23,918 nucleotides of DNA, from assembly GCA_048498315.1 (NCBI GenBank), contig JBEHYF010000078.1, forward strand, positions 1-23,918. The letters are read 5' to 3'. This document shows positions 8,196 to 15,414 of this stretch, piece after piece (the stretch's first letter is position 1; each line of letters starts with the position of its first letter). Made by a program: the position numbers and the translations under genes. This stretch comes from Actinoallomurus sp048498315. GTDB taxonomy: Bacteria; Actinomycetota; Actinomycetes; Streptosporangiales; Streptosporangiaceae. Below the pieces are notes generated by a model that was not told the origin of the DNA, made no database searches, and saw only the letters and a program-made list of their open reading frames with translations.

Positions 8196-8591
8196 TCACT
8201 GCTCCGGCTGCGCACCGTCATCGCCCTCGGTCGCCGCCGCGGCGTGCGCGCTCAGCTCCAGCGGCGGCATCAGCCGGGGGATCGGCGGGCGTACCGTGAC
8301 GCGGACCGTCACCTGGGTGAGGGCCGGATCGCGAATGATGCCGACCGCCGCCCCGGGCGGTGCCGCGCGCAGGACCGCCGCACGGACCGCCTCGGGCCGT
8401 TCGCCCCGCGCCGCCGCACGTGCACCGGCGCGCGCGGCGTCGACGCAGGCGACCTCGGCCGCGGTGGCGCTCACTCCCCAGATCGCCACCGCGAGCACGA
8501 GGACGAGAGCCGGCAGGGCGACGGCCGTCTCGACCGTCACCGAGCCCGCGTCGAGACGGCATCGCGCGCCGGCCCGGGTGATGGCCTTCAC
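8196..8591 (-). CDS. TadE-type minor pseudopilin
   Basis: This 131-residue protein has a basic leader (1-16) ending in DAG, then SVTVETAVALPALVLVLAVAIW. Cleavage after Gly16 puts Glu21 at +5 and Thr22 at +6, the signature of TadE pseudopilins processed by a Tad prepilin peptidase. A single N-terminal helix is followed by an extracytoplasmic Ala/Arg-rich domain. The GTG start overlaps the pilin-gene stop as GTGA (8588-8591), showing translational coupling to the pilin. It should act as a minor subunit that helps start or regulate pilus assembly. Confidence 0.88.
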   Translation of the reverse strand: MKAITRAGARCRLDAGSVTVETAVALPALVLVLAVAIWGVSATAAEVACVDAARAGARAAARGERPEAVRAAVLRAAPPGAAVGIIRDPALTQVTVRVTVRPPIPRLMPPLELSAHAAAATEGDDGAQPEQ

Positions 8592-8782
8592 CCGGCGAGA
8601 TTCAGCGCGCGATGAATGATCGTTAACAGCATCTGCCGGACCTCGGAGCTGGTCACGATCTTGAACAGCAGGCCGGCGAACGCGGCGGCGGCCACGGTGC
8701 CCACCGCATACTCGGCCGTGGACATGCCATCGTCACGGTGACGCGACGACCAGCGCGAACGCAGTAGGGAGGCGATGTGCAT
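8588..8782 (-). CDS. Flp-type pilin, DUF4244 family
   Basis: This 64-residue protein is the probable major pilin. Its leader MHIASLLRSRWSSRHRDDG ends at Gly19, followed by MSTAEYAVGTVAAAAFAGLL. Glu24 is at +5 and Tyr25 at +6 of the predicted mature chain, which matches the Flp-pilin cleavage motif exactly. The mature form would be about 45 residues: one long hydrophobic helix with a short C-terminal part. AGGAG (8788-8792) lies 5 bases upstream of the ATG, a strong ribosome site suited to an abundant product. It is followed by tadE with a 4-base overlap. The prepilin peptidase needed to process it is not in the window. Confidence 0.9.
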   Translation of the reverse strand: MHIASLLRSRWSSRHRDDGMSTAEYAVGTVAAAAFAGLLFKIVTSSEVRQMLLTIIHRALNLAG

Positions 8783-8888
8783 GAAGGCTCCTCATGACGA
8801 GAGGTGACGACTTCCGATACCCAGGGTGACGCCGGCGTGTCCCCACCACCAGTGACCTCCGCCGTTCTGTGGATTACCGAGTACGCGA

Positions 8889-9101
8889 TCAGGCCCGGGG
8901 CGGTGGGCCACCGTCCGGGCGGCGCAGATGCATCGAGAACCCGCCGGTGCGGCCGCACCGCATGGGCGCCGGACCGTTGAAACAGCGCTCGATCACGCCG
9001 ACGACGGCCCAGACCGGCCCGTGGCCCGGAATCTCCGGGCCGACCGCGGCCCCTCGAAGGCCGTCTGCCGTCACGGTGCCGTGCCGGCAGTTCGGTGCCA
9101 C
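8889..9101 (-). CDS. Possible small ORF between tadC and the pilin gene
   Basis: This 70-codon ORF fills most of the 334-base gap between the tadC stop (9117) and the pilin start (8782). It starts with GTG and about 60 of 70 codons end in G or C, in line with neighbouring genes. The product has a weakly hydrophobic centre (VWAVVGVIERCF) and no recognised domain. No clear ribosome site precedes it, and GC-rich DNA often yields such ORFs by chance. If it is not coding, this gap is the pilin leader. A TGTGGATTA sequence at 8868-8876 is one mismatch from a DnaA box and is probably incidental. Confidence 0.3.
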   Translation of the reverse strand: MAPNCRHGTVTADGLRGAAVGPEIPGHGPVWAVVGVIERCFNGPAPMRCGRTGGFSMHLRRPDGGPPPRA

Positions 9102-9116
9102 AGAAGAGAAGACCTG

Positions 9117-9869
9117 TCACGGCAGCAGCATGTCCGCGGCGATTCCGGCGACGGCCGGCACGATTCCGAGGAGGACGAAGGCCGGAAGGAAGCACAGCCC
9201 GAGCGGGGCGACCGCACGGACGCCCGCGGATCGGGCACGAGCCGAGGCGGCGGTTCTCGCCGCCCGCCGCTGGTCACGGGCGAGGCGCGTGAGGGTCGTG
9301 GCCAGCGGAGCGCCTCCGGCCGCGGCCCGTGCGACGGCCCGGCCGAGGGGCGCGAGCGCGGGCTCGCGGCCGAGCGCGAGCCACTCTCCGGCCGGATCGG
9401 CACCCAGCCGGATGCGCGCCGCGATCCGGGCGAACTCCTCGCCGAGCGGACCGCCGACGGCCCGTGCGACGGCCTCGACCGACTCGTGCCACGTGTTGCC
9501 GCCGCGCAGACAGGCGGCGAGCAGGTCGATGGCGACGGGCGACTCGGCGAGGATCCGCGCACGGCGGGTGCGGGCCGCGCGAGGTTCGAGCCGCGCGAGC
9601 GACCGCGCGCAGGCGATCGCCGCGAGCGCGCCGGCCGGCCATCCGTACGGGCTGCCGAGCACGACCACGCAGGCGACGCCGGCCAGGCCGCTCACCGCGA
9701 GCCGCAGCCGCCGATCCCGTCGGCCGTCGCGCGTGTCGGGCCCGTTCGCGGCGACGTCGGCGCGCGTGTCGGCTGTGAGCCGGGCCAGTCGCTTACGGGG
9801 GAGATCTCCAGGCACCGCCAGGAACGCCGCCACACCGGCGCAGACCACGGCGATCAGCGAAAGCACCAT
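9117..9869 (-). CDS. TadC-type inner-membrane platform protein (T2SSF domain)
   Basis: This 250-residue protein is the second of two GspF-like platform subunits that sit under the pilus and transmit force from the CpaF ATPase. A membrane span at 2-19 is followed by a hydrophobic pair (about 57-90), the cytoplasmic T2SSF helical domain (about 105-210, including PVAIDLLAACLRGGNTW at 111-127), and a C-terminal span (217-249). The ATG start follows GAGGTGG by about 5 bases and lies 38 bases after tadB. Gene order and size match actinobacterial TadC. Confidence 0.87.
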   Translation of the reverse strand: MVLSLIAVVCAGVAAFLAVPGDLPRKRLARLTADTRADVAANGPDTRDGRRDRRLRLAVSGLAGVACVVVLGSPYGWPAGALAAIACARSLARLEPRAARTRRARILAESPVAIDLLAACLRGGNTWHESVEAVARAVGGPLGEEFARIAARIRLGADPAGEWLALGREPALAPLGRAVARAAAGGAPLATTLTRLARDQRRAARTAASARARSAGVRAVAPLGLCFLPAFVLLGIVPAVAGIAADMLLP

Positions 9870-9907
9870 CCGGCCACCTCACCGGCCTGCTCTCCGCGCG
9901 CCAGCGG

Positions 9908-10765
9908 TCACCATGGGTTCTCCGCCGCCGTGGCGATGCGACGTGTCCACCACAGGCCGAGTACGTCGAGGCCCACACCGAGGCACAGGCACGCGCCCCC
10001 GGGCAGCGTGCCGAACAGGAAGCGCAACGGGTGGGCGCCCATCGCCATCGCCATCAGCAGGCCGACGACGGGCAGGCCGGCGAGCATACGCGCCGTCGCC
10101 CGAGGACCGGCGAGCTGCAGCGCGACGTCGTCGCGGTGCACCTGCTCATCCCGCAGGGCGTCGGCCAGCCCCTCGATGACGTCGGCGAGCAGGCCTCCGC
10201 GCTCGACACCGATGCGCCAGCACCCGGCCAGCAGCCGCAGGCTCTCGTAGCCGGGCGTGCGGGACGCGCGGTCCAGAGCCGCGGCGACATCGTCGCCGGC
10301 ACGCGCCGCTTCCGCGACGGCGACCAGCTCCGGCTGACCGGACGTGCCGGCAAGGACGCCGGTCGCGTGCAGCAGCGCCCCGCCGGGCGGACGCCCGGCG
10401 GCCAGCTCCGCCGTGATGCCGTCACACAGCTCCACCACCGACGCGCGCCGTGCGGCGGCCCTCTTCGCGGCACCGCCGGGCGTCCACCGGTCGCGCAGGT
10501 GCCGGCAGGCCGAAAGGACACCCAGCACCGTCCGCAGCGACGGCCCGCCGGGCGACTCAGTGCCCACAGGGCCACCGACGACAGCGCCGCCGGCATCAGG
10601 ACCGCCCACGGCAGGACCGCCGACGGCAGGGCGGCTGCCGGCCGCGGCGCGGCAGCCGGCGTCGGGTCGGAACACGGTGCGCAGCCGGAAAACCGCCGGC
10701 GGCGGCAGGAACATCACCCAGACGGCGGCGAACAGGCACCCACCGGCCAGCAGGATCGCCGTCAC
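9908..10765 (-). CDS. TadB-type inner-membrane platform protein (T2SSF domain)
   Basis: This 285-residue partner of TadC has an N-terminal span (2-22), a T2SSF domain (about 105-225, including VVELCDGITAELAAGRPPGG), and C-terminal spans (about 228-275). Between span 1 and the domain lies a low-complexity insertion of AVGGP-type pentapeptide repeats (46-67) encoded by 15-bp DNA repeats (10598-10627 shows two near-identical units). The GTG start at 10763-10765 is chosen because span 1 follows at once and GGGAGA lies 7 bases upstream. An in-frame extension reaches back into cpaF but has poorer codon use. The start overlaps the stop of a small upstream ORF as GTGA. Confidence 0.85.
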   Translation of the reverse strand: MTAILLAGGCLFAAVWVMFLPPPAVFRLRTVFRPDAGCRAAAGSRPAVGGPAVGGPDAGGAVVGGPVGTESPGGPSLRTVLGVLSACRHLRDRWTPGGAAKRAAARRASVVELCDGITAELAAGRPPGGALLHATGVLAGTSGQPELVAVAEAARAGDDVAAALDRASRTPGYESLRLLAGCWRIGVERGGLLADVIEGLADALRDEQVHRDDVALQLAGPRATARMLAGLPVVGLLMAMAMGAHPLRFLFGTLPGGACLCLGVGLDVLGLWWTRRIATAAENPW

Positions 10766-10938
10766 CGTGGGTCTCCCGGAGCCTCCACGACGCCGCCGGC
10801 ACCGGCCCGGCTCCGGCGCCCGTCGTTCGGGCGGCCGGGCGTCCCGCGGCCGCACGTATGGTTCGGCGCCGGCCAGGACGTCGGACTCGCCGAGCCGGGC
10901 ACCGGGCGGCGGGGGCGCCGAAGCTGCGCGGGGGTCAT
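10762..10938 (-). CDS. Possible 58-residue coupled ORF between cpaF and tadB
   Basis: The ATG overlaps the cpaF stop as ATGA (10935-10938), and the TGA overlaps the tadB start as GTGA (10762-10765), so it would couple translation of the two. Roughly 51 of 58 codons end in G or C, better than the alternative frame that extends tadB. The product is Arg/Pro/Gly-rich with no span or domain. It may serve only to carry ribosomes from cpaF to tadB, or may be a chance ORF. Confidence 0.35.
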   Translation of the reverse strand: MTPAQLRRPRRPVPGSASPTSWPAPNHTCGRGTPGRPNDGRRSRAGAGGVVEAPGDPR

Positions 10939-12086
10939 CGCGGGCCCCCCAGCCGGTCGGCGAGCGTCGCGGCGCCGGGACCCTCACGGACGGCGCCGTC
11001 TGCCGTGTAGGTGACGGCCGGCACCACCTCGACCAGGCCGTCGTCGCGGCGTTCGAACGCGCACACCTGCGCCACCCGCCGCCGACCGCCCGCGGACTCA
11101 CGGACCAGGTGCACGACGACGTCGAGCGCCGCGGCGAGCTGGCTGTGCACGGCTTCCCTGGTCAGCCCGGCGGCGCACGCCAGTGCCTCCAGCCGCGCGG
11201 GGACGTCGACCGGGGCGTTCGCGTGCAGCGTGCCGCATCCGCCTTCATGGCCGGTGTTGAGCGCGGCGAGAAGGGTGACCACTTCGGCGCCGCGGACCTC
11301 GCCGACCACGAGGCGGTCGGGCCGCATGCGCAGTGCCTGGCGGACCAGGTCGTGGAGGGTGACGCCGCCGGCGCCCTCGACGTTGGGCGGTCGCGTCTCA
11401 AGGCGGACGACGTGCGGGTGGGACGGCCGCAGCTCGGCGGAGTCTTCGACGAGGATCAGCCGCTCCCCCGGATCGGCCAGCGACAGCAGGGCGGACAGGA
11501 CCGTGGTCTTGCCGGTTCCGGTCCCGCCGGTGACCAGGAACGCAGCGCGGCCCGCGACGAGCTCGGCGAGCAGCGCCGCGCCCTCCGGCGGCACGGCCCC
11601 CGCGGCGACCAACTCGTCGAGGGTGAAGGCGCGGCGGCGCGTCAGCCGCAGCGATATCGTCGTGCCGCCGGGCGCGATCGGCGGCAGGACCGCGTGCAGG
11701 CGGATGCCGCCGGGCAGCCGCGCGTCGGCGTACGGGGCGGTGTCGTCGAGCCGCCGACCGGCCGCCGCGGCGAGCCGCTGCGCGAGCCGGCGCACCGAGG
11801 GCTCGTCGGGGAAGCGGACCGGCGTCAGCCGCAGCCCGGCGCCGGTGTCGACCCAGACCTCACCGGGCCCGTTGACCAGCACGTCGGTGACGTCGGGGTC
11901 GCGCAGCAGCGGCTCCAGCGGCCCGGCGCCGACCAGGTCGGCCCGCACCTCGTCGGCGAGGGAGAGCACCTCGGTGTCGCCGAGCATCCGCTCCTCGGCG
12001 CGCAGCGCGGCGGCCACATGCGCGGCCGTGGGCTCGGCGCCCGCTCCGACCAGACGCCCCCGCACCGCCTCGGTCAGATCCGGCAT
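10935..12086 (-). CDS. cpaF: CpaF/TadA-type secretion ATPase
   Basis: This 383-residue cytoplasmic hexameric ATPase powers Tad pilus assembly. Walker A is GGTGTGKTT (187-195), the Asp box is LILVEDSAE (210-218), Walker B is RLVVGEVRGAE (258-268) and the His box is GTLHAN (285-290). The N-terminal domain has the family motif VTDVLVNGPGEVWVD (67-81). The ATG at 12084-12086 is preferred over an in-frame GTG three codons earlier because GAAGGTGG lies about 6 bases before it. The start overlaps the end of the upstream low-complexity ORF by 13 bases. Confidence 0.93.
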   Translation of the reverse strand: MPDLTEAVRGRLVGAGAEPTAAHVAAALRAEERMLGDTEVLSLADEVRADLVGAGPLEPLLRDPDVTDVLVNGPGEVWVDTGAGLRLTPVRFPDEPSVRRLAQRLAAAAGRRLDDTAPYADARLPGGIRLHAVLPPIAPGGTTISLRLTRRRAFTLDELVAAGAVPPEGAALLAELVAGRAAFLVTGGTGTGKTTVLSALLSLADPGERLILVEDSAELRPSHPHVVRLETRPPNVEGAGGVTLHDLVRQALRMRPDRLVVGEVRGAEVVTLLAALNTGHEGGCGTLHANAPVDVPARLEALACAAGLTREAVHSQLAAALDVVVHLVRESAGGRRRVAQVCAFERRDDGLVEVVPAVTYTADGAVREGPGAATLADRLGGPR

Positions 12087-12625
12087 GGCGCCCACCTTCG
12101 CGCGGATCCGGCCGGGTACGCGTGGCCTACCGGGTACCTGTGGCGTGCCGGGTGCTGGGCGGCGCGCGGCCGGCCACGCGGGCGCACCGCGTCCAGGACC
12201 GGGTGGAGCACGCCGGTGACGGGCGCGGCGAGAGAGCCGGAACGCGGGCCGCCCATGGGGACGAGAGGCGGCACCGGCGCGGCTTTCGGCCGAATCGGGA
12301 GATCGTCGCGCGCGCAGGCCGCACAGGCCGGCGGATCGGGCGGCACACGCGCGGATCGGCCGGCGTGCCCGACCGGCACGCCGCCTTCCGCGGCGACGGC
12401 CCCGTCAACGGCAGGGGCGCTCGCCCGGTTCCCGCGGGCGCCCGGCGCACCGTCGGACGCGGCGGCGCAGCCGGCCCGTGGACGCGCCGACGCGGCGCCC
12501 GAGCCGGCCTGCACACCGGCCAATGCGACCCCCGAACCGGCCCGCACACCGGCCGACGCGACGTCCAAGCCGGCCGGGGCGCGGCCCGGCCGGCCCGGGG
12601 GCACGCTGGGCGCGGCGCCGCTCAT
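12074..12625 (-). CDS. Low-complexity hypothetical protein coupled between ssd and cpaF
   Basis: This 183-codon ORF exactly fills the gap between ssd and cpaF. Its ATG overlaps the ssd stop as ATGA (12622-12625), and its TGA lies inside the 5' end of cpaF. About 85 percent of codons end in G or C. The product is rich in Ala, Gly, Arg and Pro, with no predicted signal peptide or membrane span. Residues about 20-60 contain an 11-residue repeat of the form AGVRAGSGVAL, encoded by 33-bp DNA repeats (12501-12566). A cluster CACACARDDLPI contains three cysteines. No family is recognised. Coupling at both ends argues for translation; low complexity argues that sequence identity matters little. Confidence 0.55.
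   Translation of the reverse strand: MSGAAPSVPPGRPGRAPAGLDVASAGVRAGSGVALAGVQAGSGAASARPRAGCAAASDGAPGARGNRASAPAVDGAVAAEGGVPVGHAGRSARVPPDPPACAACARDDLPIRPKAAPVPPLVPMGGPRSGSLAAPVTGVLHPVLDAVRPRGRPRAAQHPARHRYPVGHAYPAGSARRWAPCRI
12501..12566. repeat. Two 33-bp direct repeats
   Basis: Units 12501-12533 and 12534-12566 differ at about six positions and share the core CACACCGGCC. A third partial unit begins at 12567. The 33-base period equals 11 codons and produces the repeat in the overlapping low-complexity ORF. Confidence 0.75.
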
Positions 12626-13698
12626 CGGGCCGGCTCCAGGTCGGGACGGGGGCGCTCGTGGGCGAGTTCTGTGATGAAGCGGGCACAGAAGTCGGCGAGC
12701 GTACCGCGCCGGTCTGGCGGGTCGCCGCGCTCGACGGACCGGGCGAGGCGCTGGTCGGTGCGCACGACGCCGGCGAGCGGCAGCCGCAGCGACTCGGCGA
12801 CGACGGCGGGCGGCAGGCCACCGGGGGCGGGCCCGCGTACGACGACGCGGATGTCGCGGGTGTGCCGGCGAAGGAGGTCGGCGACGAGGCCGGCCGCCAC
12901 CGTGGCGCGCACCTCGGCCGGCACGATGAGCAGCGTGACGTCGGCGGTGGCGAGGACCTCGGCGGCGGCCGCGTCGGGCTGCCGCGGCAGGTCGGCCACC
13001 ACGAAGTGGTAACCGCGGATCGCCGCGTCGAGCACCGACCGCATCGTCGCCGCGGAGATCGGCTGGATCGCGCCGCGGTGCCAGGAGATCACCGACAGCC
13101 CCTCGCGGGTGGGCAGCGAATCGTGCAGCGCGGCGGTGCTGAGCCGCCCGCGCCGGTCGGCGTAGTCGGACCACCTGGCCCCGGGTGTCCCCTCCGCGCC
13201 CAGGACCAGGTCGACGCCGCCGCCGAGCGGGTCACCGTCGACGAGGAGCGTGCGTAAGCCGCGCCGCGCGCCGGATCGGGCGAGGGCCGCCGCCAGCACG
13301 CTGGCGCCCGCTCCGCCCCGGCCGCCGACGACCCCGACCGTGACGGCCCGGGTGCCACCGGGCTCGGCCGCGGTGGCCATCTGCTCGACCAGCCAGGTCT
13401 CGCCCTCCGGCAGCGTGACCACCCGCTGCGCGCCGATGCCGACCGCGAGGCGGTACACCTCGTCGGTGTCGGGCCCGGCCGCGGCCAGGACGACGCCGGG
13501 GCGTGGTGGCGGCGCCGACCGGGCCAGCTCGGCGGCCAGGTCGGCGCCGGCGACGACCAGCGCGGCGTCGCGCCAGCCGGCGCGGGCGCGTGTGACGTCG
13601 CCCGCCACCCGGGCGGAGACGTCGGCCGCGGCGGCGAGCCGCAGCACATCGTCGACGAGGTCGGCGTCGGCGGAGATGATGAGCACGACGGTTGACAT
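12622..13698 (-). CDS. ssd: Ssd/CpaE-like MinD-family protein of the Tad locus
   Basis: This 358-residue protein has an N-terminal receiver-like region (1-110) and a MinD/ParA-like ATPase domain. The deviant Walker A reads GGRGGAGAS (125-133) and lacks both lysines of the MinD signature; the following LLVDGDPLGGG (151-161) keeps the Asp residues. This form is usual for actinobacterial Ssd and CpaE homologues, which are linked to localising Tad machinery or to septum regulation in mycobacteria. The ATG at 13696-13698 is chosen because homology starts there (STVVLIISADADL); the purine run GAGGGGG is about 10 bases upstream. First gene of the operon. Confidence 0.9.
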   Translation of the reverse strand: MSTVVLIISADADLVDDVLRLAAAADVSARVAGDVTRARAGWRDAALVVAGADLAAELARSAPPPRPGVVLAAAGPDTDEVYRLAVGIGAQRVVTLPEGETWLVEQMATAAEPGGTRAVTVGVVGGRGGAGASVLAAALARSGARRGLRTLLVDGDPLGGGVDLVLGAEGTPGARWSDYADRRGRLSTAALHDSLPTREGLSVISWHRGAIQPISAATMRSVLDAAIRGYHFVVADLPRQPDAAAAEVLATADVTLLIVPAEVRATVAAGLVADLLRRHTRDIRVVVRGPAPGGLPPAVVAESLRLPLAGVVRTDQRLARSVERGDPPDRRGTLADFCARFITELAHERPRPDLEPAR

Positions 13699-13776
13699 GG
13701 CGGTGGCACCCCCTCGGTCGCGGCAGGTCAACGATGCCGGTGCCGCCGCGCCCGGCATAAGGCCGCGACGCGAGGT

Positions 13777-13785
13777 TGTGGACAA
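13777..13785 (-). promoter_or_regulatory. DnaA-box-like TTGTCCACA in the ssd leader
   Basis: The minus strand reads TTGTCCACA, a perfect actinomycete-type DnaA box, within the near-palindrome GTTGT-CC-ACAAC, about 80 bases upstream of the ssd start. It could also serve as the -35 of the operon promoter (TTGTCC, with a weak TTATGC-like -10 about 18-19 bases on). One box alone is not an origin. Confidence 0.4.
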
Positions 13786-14112
13786 CGCCCGAACCGCCGG
13801 TCACCGGCGGCGACCGCACACCAGGCCCCTACCGACCCCGTGCCGGCTCCGCACCCCACCACGTCCGGGGCCCCCTACCGGCCCGGTGCTCGACCATGCC
13901 CGGGGACCCATGCCAGCCCCCGCCGGCGTTCGTCCCGGCGGCGACGGACGGCCGTACGTGGTCGCCGCCTCGATGCGCGTGGTGGCCTGCGAACCGGCCG
14001 GAACCCGACCGTACGGCATGGCCAGGGCATCGCCCGGGACGGAGACCATGCGGACCGTAGGGGTCCCCGGTGCCCCGCGTGAGGTCTGGGAATGGCCTGG
14101 GTCCAGGCGTGG

Positions 14113-14156
14113 CGGGCACGAGCCGGGCACGGGCCGAGCATGAGCCGGGCACGAAG
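14113..14156. repeat. Four imperfect 11-bp tandem repeats
   Basis: Units CGGGCACGAGC, CGGGCACGGGC, CGAGCATGAGC and CGGGCACGAAG follow one another without gaps. An 11-bp period matches one turn of the helix. They lie in gene-free DNA upstream of ssd. Confidence 0.7.
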
Positions 14157-14259
14157 ACGCGGATGGCGGTGCGGTCCGGTTTCGTCCGCGGCCGGCGACC
14201 CGGCGGCCGGCCAGGTGCCCGCCGCGGACCGTGAAGAGCATCCCGGCGCCCCGAGACGA

Positions 14260-14294
14260 GGCGACCCCCGCCGGGGGGGAGAGCGGGGGTCGCC
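14260..14294. terminator. 12-bp GC-rich hairpin in the gene-free region
   Basis: Arms GGCGACCCCCGC (14260-14271) and GCGGGGGTCGCC (14283-14294) pair perfectly around an 11-base G-rich loop. It looks like a typical actinobacterial terminator, yet no gene on either strand clearly ends into it. It could insulate the ssd operon from minus-strand read-through or end an unannotated transcript. Confidence 0.5.
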
Positions 14295-14609
14295 GAACGG
14301 TCCGGCTCCGGGGGGTCGAGCCGGTCCCGTTTCCCGGAAGGTCTCGAGGTCACATCTGGGCCGGGTGTTCGTCAGCAGAAGGTAAACCCGAGTCCCTCAG
14401 TGTAGGCAGATTCATCATGCGTCGCCGATTGCACGGAGTTGCGTCGAACGGCGGCCCTTTCACGGCCGTCGCAGGGCGAACACCAGGTCGGCGGCGTTCG
14501 GAATGCGTGCGCCGGGGGACGCGCGAGAACACCTGCTGGCAAGTGACTGAAGCGTAGCGGACAAAGCCTAGATCGTTCTCGGACGGACACGGTTGATTGC
14601 CACGAGTCG

Positions 14610-14626
14610 GATCACACTGGGTGATC
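14610..14626. promoter_or_regulatory. Inverted repeat GATCAC-N5-GTGATC
   Basis: A perfect 6-bp inverted repeat with a 5-base spacer lies in the AT-richer part of the gene-free region, 40 bases from a second palindrome. The form suits a dimeric repressor, but no adjacent gene or regulator is identified. Confidence 0.3.
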
Positions 14627-14665
14627 GATTTCCGGAAACCCAAGGTTTGCGAAGCTATTACCTTT

Positions 14666-14681
14666 TGTTGCATTTGCAACA
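14666..14681. promoter_or_regulatory. Palindrome TGTTGCA-TT-TGCAACA
   Basis: A perfect 7-bp inverted repeat with a 2-base centre lies in the most AT-rich part of this window. Operator-like symmetry is seen directly; the binding protein and regulated gene are unknown. Weak promoter-like hexamers exist on both strands but none is convincing. Confidence 0.4.
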
Positions 14682-14924
14682 TTCATTGCTCGAACGCACC
14701 CCTGTCGTGGCCGGCGTAACCGCCGCGCGAGAAGCGGTACCGAGATCCCGGCCCAGGGCTTGCCAACTGGGCCGATCCGGCGTAGACAGGGGACACGGAC
14801 ATACAGTCCGAGCACGGCAGCCGGGCACCCACGCGCGACCAGCCGCGGGAGGCGCGTCGAGACGGGCTTGACCCGATCCGACGAATAGAGGTGCACGCTT
14901 GGTAACCCGGTGTGACGTGCCGGC

Positions 14925-14950
14925 AGCGGCGTTCCTACGGGAGCGCCGCT
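14925..14950 (+). terminator. Stable hairpin with UACG tetraloop
   Basis: Arms AGCGGCGTTCC (14925-14935) and GGAGCGCCGCT (14940-14950) form an 11-bp stem with one U-G pair, closed by TACG, a UNCG-class stabilising tetraloop in RNA. CGCTTTGT follows on the plus strand. This is terminator-like, yet no recognised plus-strand gene precedes it. Confidence 0.5.
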
Positions 14951-15175
14951 CGCTTTGTCACTGGAGCCGACCGTCCGTCAAGGGCGGGCCGTGACGGTCC
15001 GTTCGCCGGAAGCAGTCCGCATCACGGCGGTTCACATCACAACCCCCGAGGACAAGCCGGCTTCGAGAAATCCATACAATCCGGGCAATTAGGATGACCG
15101 GCCTCGACCGTCTCCGCGCCGCCGCGCCCGGCGCGGGTACGGCCAACCGGTTCCGGCTCGGCCACCTAGGCTCCG

Positions 15176-15209
15176 TCGTCTCCGCTCAACGGCTCGTCTC
15201 CGCTCAACG
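15176..15209. repeat. Pair of 16-bp direct repeats
   Basis: TCGTCTCCGCTCAACG occurs at 15176-15191 and again at 15194-15209, with a period of 18 bases. Both copies are identical and lie in gene-free DNA downstream of the GNAT gene. Confidence 0.75.
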
Positions 15210-15398
15210 ACATCGTCCTGGTGCGACATCGCCGAGACCGCGTCATCCCGCGGCCGTCTCATCCAGGCGGCCGGATCGGCCATGCCACGTCGGCCGCCGC
15301 CCCGGCCATAAAGCCGCCCCGGCCGTGCCGGTTCGGCCATTCCGCCTCGACCGGCGTGAACGACTCGTCGCCCCCACCGCGCACGGCCGGGCGGCGGA

Positions 15399-15414
15399 CG
15401 GGCGCGCACGCCCG
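15399..15414 (-). terminator. Candidate terminator after the GNAT gene
   Basis: CGGGCG-CGCA-CGCCCG forms a 6-bp stem with a 4-base loop, 10 bases beyond the GNAT stop codon. A longer alternative fold pairs 15387-15393 with 15409-15415. There is no U-tract. Confidence 0.35.

Noticed and set aside
8868..8876. Second DnaA-box-like sequence (TAATCCACA, minus)
   Set aside because: One mismatch from consensus, isolated, and far from the first; no cluster as at an origin.
13829..14353. 174-codon minus ORF upstream of ssd
   Set aside because: Pro/Arg/Gly-rich in a region open in all frames; no start signal.
14350..14682. 110-codon minus ORF in the AT-richer part of the gene-free region
   Set aside because: Third-position bases look random, there is no ribosome site, and no similarity to a known small protein is recognised.
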